IMG/VR virus record: IMGVR_UViG_3300020385_000060
Span: 1 to 23,850 of that record
Strand: one strand, 5' to 3'
DNA length: 23,850 bases
Source: a virus
The position numbers were made by a program, and so were the translations under genes. Under the pieces are notes generated by a model. The model made no database searches and was not told the DNA's origin. It saw only the letters and a program-made list of their open reading frames with translations. Each line of letters starts with the position of its first letter. Position 1 is the first letter of the stretch. Below are positions 1 through 8,600 of this stretch, piece after piece.

Positions 1-1551
1 GCTACAAGTATGAAGGTTAAGTCTGCTACTAATTCTGTAAATCTGTTAGTCAATATCGATAGTGACATTTATCTACAAGAAAGACAGAACTTTGCTCTAG
101 TCACAGAAGATGACATGGCTCCAGATGGAAGTATTCAAAGAATCTTCTTCCCAGAAGGCAGACCCATTAAGAGTTACATTCTGAATAAGACTAATAAGGT
201 CCTATTGATAGATGATATCTCTTCTGGTTTTAATGGAGATCATGATAGAACTGGGACTTTGGTTGGTAACATTGGATTTAAACTGAAAGCTAAGGGTCAA
301 CCACTATTCAAAGCAACTTTTAATGCAGCTGATACTAAAGTCATTGATCTCGTAGATAATATCATTACTATTCCTAATCATAACTTCCAAACGGGACAGG
401 AATTAAATTATAATCTACAAGGTGGATCTCCAATTGGAATTGCTACTACATCTCATATTGCTGGTCTAAGAGACATTGTAATGGGTGTGGAATCTGCATT
501 GGGTGGTAGTGGTGCAATGTTTGAAAATGGATATAATAATGAAATTCCAGAAAATACTCTTACTGGTGTTGGTACTGTAGTAAGCCCAATCGTTACGTTT
601 GTTGTATATGGATTTGGAAGTCCTGATGGTGGTCTTCCTGGTATTTCTACCAGAGGAACTGGTGCTAGATTCCAAGTTAAATTTACATATGAACAAAGTA
701 CGGGACAACCACTTTCTACGAATGTTACCCTGACTCAAGGTGGTACTGGATACTTTGTTGGCGATAATGTGAGTATTGCTGGTACTCATTTGGGTGGAAC
801 GACTCCTGCAAACGACCTAACATTCCCTGTATCGCGCATTACTGGTACTCAAACAGGTATTACCACTACTTACCTTGACGTACCATCCACAAGTGATTTA
901 AGCGGTACTGGCGCACGTTTTGACGTTACTAGAGATTCCAATCTTGATGTTGAAAGTATTGTTGTTGTTAGTGGCGGTAGTGGGTATGTAAGTACGGAAA
1001 CAATTTCTATTGCTGGAACTTATATCGGTGGCAGTGGTTCTGGTGATGATCTTCTTTGCACACCAGTAGAACTAGGTGGAACAGCTATTCCAGAAAAAGT
1101 CTTTGTTCAGAAAATTGATGATGTTACATTTAAGATTAGTGGACTATCTACCTCATTACCATTGAATTTTGTTGGGTATGGAACTGGAACCCACAAGTTT
1201 AGTATTGCTGATCCATCTACGAATGCACTAATCTCAATCGATAATATTATCCAGAGTCCTCTTAGAAATAAAAAACTTGAGATTGGTATTGGATCTCCAA
1301 TTGGAATATATGATCAAAGTATTGTCGTTACTAGTGGAATTGCGTCTTTGGCACCAAATGATGTGATTAAGTTTGGTGATGAATTTATGAAGGTTAGACA
1401 GATTGGTGACGGAACATTTGTCTCGGGTCGAAGAGTGGAAATTGAAAATACTGTGGATAATTCTTTTTACTATGATGTAAATAGAATGAACTCCACTATT
1501 ACTAGATTGGATGAGACTATCGTAACCCATGATGATAGACCTCCGTATTAA
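1..1551 (+). CDS. Large virion structural protein, 3' part (5' end outside window)
   Basis: The frame is open from the first base, so this is most likely the C-terminal 516 residues of a longer protein. The first ATG in frame is at 10, but only nine bases precede it and they hold no ribosome binding site. The protein is rich in Gly, Ser, Thr and beta-forming residues and has no signal peptide or membrane segment. A motif IDDISSGFNG lies at about 205-237, and a SIDNIIQSPL segment at about 1231-1263; in related proteins of this window these two halves lie close together. Between them are two GGxGY modules (about 730-780 and 961-1014), each followed by a SIAGT..GG stretch. Near the C-terminus is a GDEFMKV segment (about 1375-1398) resembling one in the 2510-residue protein downstream. 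It resembles cyanomyovirus structural proteins as I remember them. A virion role is inferred; its exact position in the particle is unknown. Confidence 0.75.
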   Translation, partial: ATSMKVKSATNSVNLLVNIDSDIYLQERQNFALVTEDDMAPDGSIQRIFFPEGRPIKSYILNKTNKVLLIDDISSGFNGDHDRTGTLVGNIGFKLKAKGQPLFKATFNAADTKVIDLVDNIITIPNHNFQTGQELNYNLQGGSPIGIATTSHIAGLRDIVMGVESALGGSGAMFENGYNNEIPENTLTGVGTVVSPIVTFVVYGFGSPDGGLPGISTRGTGARFQVKFTYEQSTGQPLSTNVTLTQGGTGYFVGDNVSIAGTHLGGTTPANDLTFPVSRITGTQTGITTTYLDVPSTSDLSGTGARFDVTRDSNLDVESIVVVSGGSGYVSTETISIAGTYIGGSGSGDDLLCTPVELGGTAIPEKVFVQKIDDVTFKISGLSTSLPLNFVGYGTGTHKFSIADPSTNALISIDNIIQSPLRNKKLEIGIGSPIGIYDQSIVVTSGIASLAPNDVIKFGDEFMKVRQIGDGTFVSGRRVEIENTVDNSFYYDVNRMNSTITRLDETIVTHDDRPPY

Positions 1552-1552
1552 C

Positions 1553-1560
1553 TATAAATA
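1553..1560 (+). promoter_or_regulatory. T4-type late promoter TATAAATA
   Basis: A perfect TATAAATA octamer begins one base after the stop codon of the upstream gene and ends 20 bases before the ATG at 1581. This is the -10 element recognised by the T4 gp55-type late sigma factor, and the same octamer is used in cyanomyoviruses. Its place between two genes supports it as the start of the unit that runs into the gp10-like gene and the giant gene behind it. Confidence 0.75.
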
Positions 1561-1580
1561 ACTGAAAACCTATTTGAGTA

Positions 1581-2609
1581 ATGGCAAAGCAAGGCATTAA
1601 TACTGGTACTGCCCCTAATGATGGCACTGGAGATACCCTGCTGGCAGGAACTCTAAAGATTAACAGTAATTTTGATGATCTTTATAATATCTTTGGAGAC
1701 GGAACCAATCTTATTAGTTTCGTCTCTTACGCTACTACTGCAGGATATTCTACCAATGCGGGCATCGCATCCACATCTACATACGCTCAGACTGCAAGAT
1801 ATGTAACTGATGATATTGATATCAATACATCGGGTATCCTTACATCTTCATATGCTGACATTGGTAAGATTACCATTCAACAACCAGGAGCGATTACTGA
1901 CGGTCCAATTGAGGTTGGTTTTGCAGCTACAATGTTCCGAATACGATCTGACGGTATGGTCGGCATTGGAACATCTATACCAACGTCTCAACTTGAAGTT
2001 GTATCTTTCTCAGATGCTAGACCAGCACTGTGGGCGATTGCAAGGTCAAATGGACCTTCCTTTAGGGCTTCTGACAAAGATATTACTCCTGAAAAGACTT
2101 TTGTTATTACAAAAGATTCCAATATAGGTATTGGTACAAATGTTCCATCTGCCAACCAGAGACTTGATATTCGTGGAAATGTAACTGCAGAGGGAGTTGT
2201 TACTCTTGATGGAACAACTAACTTTAATAGTGATATTACTGAAACAGTAGTAAATGATTTTGGTGATAATATTGTAGTTTCTTCGGCAGGAACTTTAACT
2301 GTTGATCTTTCTCAAGGAACTGTAGTTGTTGGTGGAATATCAACTTCTGTTGGTACTTGGGACTTCACTAATGTTACTGCATTAAATAGTAAGGCTACTA
2401 CAGCAACTCTTGTTATTAATGCTGGTGTTGGATACACTTATGGTGATTCAGTAAATATTAACGGTGGACCTATCGCTGGTGGTGTTAGATGGGTTGGCGG
2501 AAACCCTCCACCTGCTTCCAATGGAGAAGATATTTTGACATTCAGTATAATTAGAGATTCTTCTGGATTAACAAGAGTTTATTGTAGTAGTTCCATTAAT
2601 ATTAGCTGA
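1581..2609 (+). CDS. gp10-like baseplate / tail-fibre-type structural protein
   Basis: The N-terminus (residues 1-42: a NDGTGD core, then KINSNFDDLY and FGDG) closely follows the start of T4 gp10 (DDGTGD, KINENFDELY, GDG). T4 gp9 has a looser version (KINSDF). In T4 this segment anchors a trimeric baseplate wedge protein, so a baseplate-attached trimer is a fair inference. Two GIGTxxP motifs (about residues 125-140 and 182-197, each followed by a short beta strand) are of the kind seen in fibre and adhesin shafts. The C-terminal part has a GVGYTYGD module (about 2424-2450) and ends in a conserved-looking IIRDSSGLTRVY segment, which suggests a complete protein, not a truncated one. At 342 residues it is much shorter than T4 gp10 (about 600), and the gp10 C-terminal domains are not visible. 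The start is the ATG 20 bases after a late promoter; there is no strong Shine-Dalgarno. Calling it gp10 rather than gp9 rests on the N-terminus only. Confidence 0.7.
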   Translation: MAKQGINTGTAPNDGTGDTLLAGTLKINSNFDDLYNIFGDGTNLISFVSYATTAGYSTNAGIASTSTYAQTARYVTDDIDINTSGILTSSYADIGKITIQQPGAITDGPIEVGFAATMFRIRSDGMVGIGTSIPTSQLEVVSFSDARPALWAIARSNGPSFRASDKDITPEKTFVITKDSNIGIGTNVPSANQRLDIRGNVTAEGVVTLDGTTNFNSDITETVVNDFGDNIVVSSAGTLTVDLSQGTVVVGGISTSVGTWDFTNVTALNSKATTATLVINAGVGYTYGDSVNINGGPIAGGVRWVGGNPPPASNGEDILTFSIIRDSSGLTRVYCSSSINIS

Positions 2610-2614
2610 TAAAA

Positions 2615-5600
2615 ATGCCAAGAACCACACCTGGATCGGGAGCTATTCTAAGACCAGTATTCAACTCCTCTTACGGTGTAGAGAGGATTGATGTAATCTC
2701 TGGTGGAAATGATTATACCAAAGCAGATCCTCCTAAACTTGTTATTGAAGGAACCGAAACTCCTATAGTAGAAGGTGTTTTTTATCCAGTTATTACTGGT
2801 GTCGGGACTATTAGGGAAGTAGTCATTTTCGACACTGGTGCTGGATATTATCCAGTATTTTCAACGACAACTTCATCCGAAGTTATTGTTGATAGAGGAT
2901 CTTTTGGATCCATTTCTACTGTTCATGGAACTGGCGTATCTTCGGTATTTGTTGGTGACTATAATATTATTGAAGATAATATCTATTTCATAGATGCTCC
3001 TTACGGTAAAAGAGGTCCATTAGGTTTAGAAACTGGATCTACCTTTAATGGAAGATTATTCTCAAGAAAACTTGATCCATTTGAACCTGAAGATAAAAAC
3101 TTAGTTCTTGATGATATTTCACTGGAATTTACTGGAGTTGCTGGAACTAGTTTTAGAATAACTGAAAATCTTGGTATAGTAACTTCTCTATACAATAGTG
3201 TTAATACTGGCGTAGAGATTAATAATAATCCGTTTATTCTTATCAATAATATTGTTCAAACTCCAAATTTAGATTTTACATTTAACAATGCTTCAGATAA
3301 TCAATTAAATTTCTTAAGTGGTGTACCTAGAGCGGGAAGACTTGACAAAGTTGCAATTCAAACTGGTTCTGGATATTACATTCCTGTAAAAGCTGCAGCA
3401 GTTGCTGGTGTAAATTCATCTGGATCTGTTGATTATGTTCAACTTCGTGGTGGTGGACAGGGATATAGAACTCCTCCAGAAGTTCGTATTAGGGCTACAA
3501 ATGGTATTGGTGCATCTGCTACGGCAATTCTCGGAACCAAAGTAGATACTCCTGTTGGAATTACAACGGCAGTATTTGATATGTTTAGTGGTATTGGAAC
3601 CTTTACCACTGCGGCTCCACATGATCTATATGATGGGGACCGAGTTGTAATTACAGGCGCTGGATTTACATTTACTCCACTATCTCCGATAAGAAATATT
3701 AATGAGTTTGGATATGATTACATTACTGGTATTGCTACACTTAGTGTTTATGGTGGACATTATATTGGTACTGGAGCCAACCAGTCTAGACATTTAACTC
3801 TTAGGGGAATTCAGGTAACTGATGGTATTAGTACTTTCACTCTAAGAGAAGATTCATATCCAATTATTTCTATTGTAAACAGTAACGAAGCTAAGATTAA
3901 TATTGGTATTGCAACTGAAGGCCTTCAGTATGTAAGTGCTGGTACAGTCCAGGCTGGTGTTGACACAAATATTCTGGAAGCACGAAATATAATCGGTTTT
4001 GACATTATTGACACACCAACAGATGATACTTTTGAGGTATTTTTAGGAATTACTACGTTCCCACATAACTATGTGGCTGGTGGAGTCGTTCAGAGAGACC
4101 AGACGGGTATTGTAACAGCGATTAACCTTACCTCTGGTGGTTCTGGATACTTTCCTGCCGCAAAGGTCGTATACAGTGATAATACGCAGGAATCAGGAAT
4201 CACCACATTTACTGCTCATGGTCAGCAGATTGGAGTTACCACAAATGTTGGTACGGCTGAGTATGATCCTGTTGTTGGAATTTTGACCGTCAGATTTAGT
4301 GAGAATCATGGTCTTACTGATGACGATGCAGTAAAACTTGAAGGATTGGTATTTGATACCATTAATGGACCTGTTACTTTCCCTAGAGGATTAAAGAAGT
4401 ATTTTGGATTTACAGTCCCAAATGGTGTTGACATTAATATTGATGCCACAGAAGAAATGTATGATCTCACAAGAAATGTGGGAGTCTATACAGGACAATC
4501 TCTTACGGGAACTATTACCCGTTATAAGGGTCACGGATTGAAAACAGATGACTTTGTTGTTGTCAGTGGAGTTGGCCAAACTACATCTAGTTCAGTAGAT
4601 TTGCGACTTGCTGATGTTGAATATGATAATGCTAGTGGAGTAGCAACTATCACTACAAGACGAAATCATAATTTCACAAAAAATGATTTTGTAATCCTTA
4701 GTGGAATTGCATTTACTTGTGATTACTCTCCATCACTCGGTATCACTACAGCAGAGTATGATAATATTAGTGGTATTATGACTATTACTACCGCTGCTCC
4801 TCATGGGTATTCGGAAGGTGGTAAAGCCGGAAATGTTGTCCTTAGTGGACTTGGATTTACTTGTGATATTGATAATGGTTCTTCTATCCATTACTATCCA
4901 AGACATAGGGACGAATCATATCAAAAGTCTATTTCTATTGCCTCGACAACGAACACAACGATTACGTTAGATGTAGGTAAGTCTCCAAGAAATGAATCAT
5001 ATCCACACACGTTTGCATCTGCAAAAACAGGATCTGTAGTTTCTGGTGGTGACTATGCACACAGTTTTGTTGGGTCCGCTTCTAGTTCCATTATTCTTGG
5101 TGGAGAATATGATCATAACTTTGTCAGTGCAACATCTGAAGCTATTGTTGTTGGTGGTGACTATGATCATACTTTTGTAAGTTCTGGATCTACTGCACTC
5201 TGGAGAGGTGGTGGATATCCACATACATTTGTTAGTGCAGGAGCTACTGCTGTTATCACTGGTGGTGATTACACGTATACGTTTGTTCCTGATAGTAATA
5301 ATGGTGGTGCTATTGCAAAATACACTTGGGCTGGACCATTCCTAACTCCAACTACAGTAGGGTATATTCCAGCTACGGGGATATTGACACTTGAATTTAA
5401 TCAACCTCACTTCTTAACTGCAAGTGATACGATTGGTATTGCAACAGGATCATTGACATTCACATGTGATATGGATGGTAATGCAACTAAACATGACTAT
5501 CCTAGACGTAGGGATCCTGTTCATAACAGGTCAGATGTCCCAATTGCCAGTATTGTTAATGCGACTACAATTACGGTCGATGTTGGTGCTACTCCCATTG

Positions 5601-8600
5601 TTTACCAACAACCAACCAATGCAGTATATAATCCAGACATTGGTGAAATAATAATTACTGTTCCAAGTCATGGACATGTTAAGGGCGAGACTCTTAAGTT
5701 GACTGAAAATGCGTTTACATTTACTTGTGAATTAGATAATAATCAGACACAACATACGTATCCAAGACCTACCGACCCAGCTGGTGGTGGATATGCGTCT
5801 ACTACTAATACGGTTGCAATTACAACCCACACCGATGATACATTTACTATCCCTGTTGGGGCTTCCCCATTACAGTATTTCGCAGCTACAGGCGGTCAAT
5901 ACAATGCAGTTTCTGGTATTCTAACAGTTACTGCACCAAGTCATGGATATGTTAATGGTGATTTTGCCAGATTTACTGATAACTCTTTGGTATTTACTTG
6001 TAGTTTGGACGGGAATGCAACTGAACATCCATATCCAAGACCTACCGATCCAGCATCTGGAATTGCACTTACAATTAGCAATGTAACTACAAATACATAT
6101 GAAGTTAATGTAGGAACATCCACTAACTCTTATATTCAAGCTATCAACTCAACATATAATGCCAAGACTGGTATTATGAGGGTGGGAACGGGCAACACCG
6201 CTCATGGACTAACAACCGCAACTGGTAATGTATTGATTCAGGATGGATCGTTCGTATTTACTTGCGATCTCGATAATAATCAAACCCAACATAGTTATCC
6301 AAGGTCAACTGACCCTATATCAGGGGCATCTGCCACTATTATCGGATATTCTACGAATACCTTTGATATTAATGTTGGGGTATCAACACATACTTATAGA
6401 TCAGCCACTAATGCAGAATATACTGCTTCCATTGGAATTCTAACAGTAACTTGTCCCAATCATGGACTTAGAGTTGATAGAGCCTTCAAATTTACTGATA
6501 ATACTATGAGTTTTACTTGTGGAATGGATGACCACTCCACAGTTCATACTTATCCAAGATCAACCGACCCTTATTCTGATACTAGAGTTGTTGTTACCGC
6601 TAAAACCGATGATACGTTTACGGTAAATGTTGGTCCAACTACAAGTTATTTCTGGGATGTTAGTGGTGCTAACTATGTTCCAGATACTGGGATTATTGAG
6701 TTGACAGTTGGTACAGGACATACGTTATTTGCTGGCAAACCTGTAAGAATCCAACCAGAGTCCTTAATCTTTACATGTACTAAGGATGGTAATTCAACAG
6801 AACATAGATATCCGCAAAAAGGAGATCCATATTGGATTTCTGCTGGTATTGCATCAGTGTTGAATTCCACAAACGTCAGAATTAATGTTGGTCCATCAAC
6901 AACACCTTCGTATTATGTTGGTGGTGGAACCATTCAAGGTTCTATTGTTGCTCCTAGAGAACAAAATAACTCTACCAGTGGAATGGATTTCTCTTTCTCT
7001 GGCGCTCTTGTTCAAAAAGTTGGTGGAGCAACTACATTTAGTGTTCAAGTTGGTCCTTCTACAACACCACACAACTATAATAGAGGTGGTACAGTCTCTA
7101 GAGCACAGAGATTTGCAGATTCGTTGGACGAGGGGTATGATGGACTATATGTTGGTGAAAGATTAACAGGAGCAACTTTCCGTTCTAATAGTGGGATTAT
7201 AACCGAGAGAAATTATTATGCGGCTCCAGGAAGAGTTCATAAACCAGTTCGTTTTGAAATTACTGCACCAGATCCGTATTTTAATAGAGATTTAGTGTAT
7301 GCTGAAGGATCTACTGGTATTGGAACTAATGCTGTAGTTGACTTCAGAATTAATGCTGATAGTGAAATCCAAGAATATCAAATTACTGAAGAAGGAGTTG
7401 CATTTAAAGTAGATGACATCTTAACTGTTAGTGGAATTTCTACAGACCCAAGAGTCGGAGTGCATACAGAATTTACTCTCACTGTTAATTCATTGACTAA
7501 TGATAAATTCTCAGGATTTTATCCTGGACAATTTATTCTTTTTGATGATATTAGTCAATTCTTCAATGGACTTAGAAATAAATTTACTTTATCGGTAACT
7601 ACTGGCGGAAGTACAGAAATACTCAGTTTGAAGACACTTCCTGGAAGTGATATGGATATCAGTAACAATATATTCATTTACATTAATGATATTCTGCAAG
7701 TTCCTGGAGAAGCTTATATTTTCAAAGGAAGTAGAATTATTTTTAGTGAATCTCCCAAATCTGGATCTAAATGTTCTGTATTCTATTTCCGAGGGTCTAA
7801 GAGGGACGTTGATACAGTTAATCCTCCTTTGACTGTTAAAGCAGGTGATACTGTAGCTATTAAAGAAAATAAATTAAATCTATTTGATCTAGATCAATTC
7901 CCAAGACAGGCTAAGAGAATTGTTGCTTCTGATATTTTAGAAACATTTGCATACAAGGGTGTTGGTATTGATACTGCTTCAACTGCAGAAAGACCTCTAA
8001 AATGGGAAAAACAGAAAAGAGATAAGATTCTTTCTGGAACTCTAATTTCCAAATCGAGACCAAGTTTGAAGTCTAGAACTACACCAACTACTAGAATTAT
8101 TAGGAATGTTGGTGCGAGTGATAGAGAAATTTATGTAGAAAATGCTTTCCCAATTTTCGCTGGTATTGATTTAGTAACTCAGTCAGAAAGAAATGTTTTG
8201 ATAATGGGTGATAGGGAGATCAGAACAGCAATTGGTACTGCTCAAGTTGCTACTTCTTCCAGTATTTCTAATATTTCTATTGCAGATAGTGGAGTTGGAT
8301 ATGCTCTCACATCACCAAATGTAACTATTTCTGGTTCTTTGATTACTAGAAAGGACCCAATTTCTGATTGGAGTTTTGAGGATATTATCACTGGATTTGG
8401 ACCAGGATTGTATGATTGGAAAGAATTGGCTCATGGTGATCAAGTAATTGCTGTTGGTTCAAGTAGTAGATATATCAATACAAAGAGTGGAACTTTCTGG
8501 GAAAGAGGAGTCCTTGGATTCGGTGGAACAATCACCATGAATACCGTTGCAATCGGTAAATCGGTTACATCCCCAGTAAACTATGTAAGAGCCTCTGGAG

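Noticed and set aside
2560-2640. Split of one gene into two by a frameshift or stop at 2607-2615
   Set aside because: The frame of the second gene has several stops just upstream of its ATG, and the first protein ends in what looks like a natural C-terminal segment. Two coupled genes are the simpler reading.
5000-5290. Regular 54-base repeats as a CRISPR array
   Set aside because: The units are in-frame protein repeats with diverging DNA and no repeat/spacer alternation.
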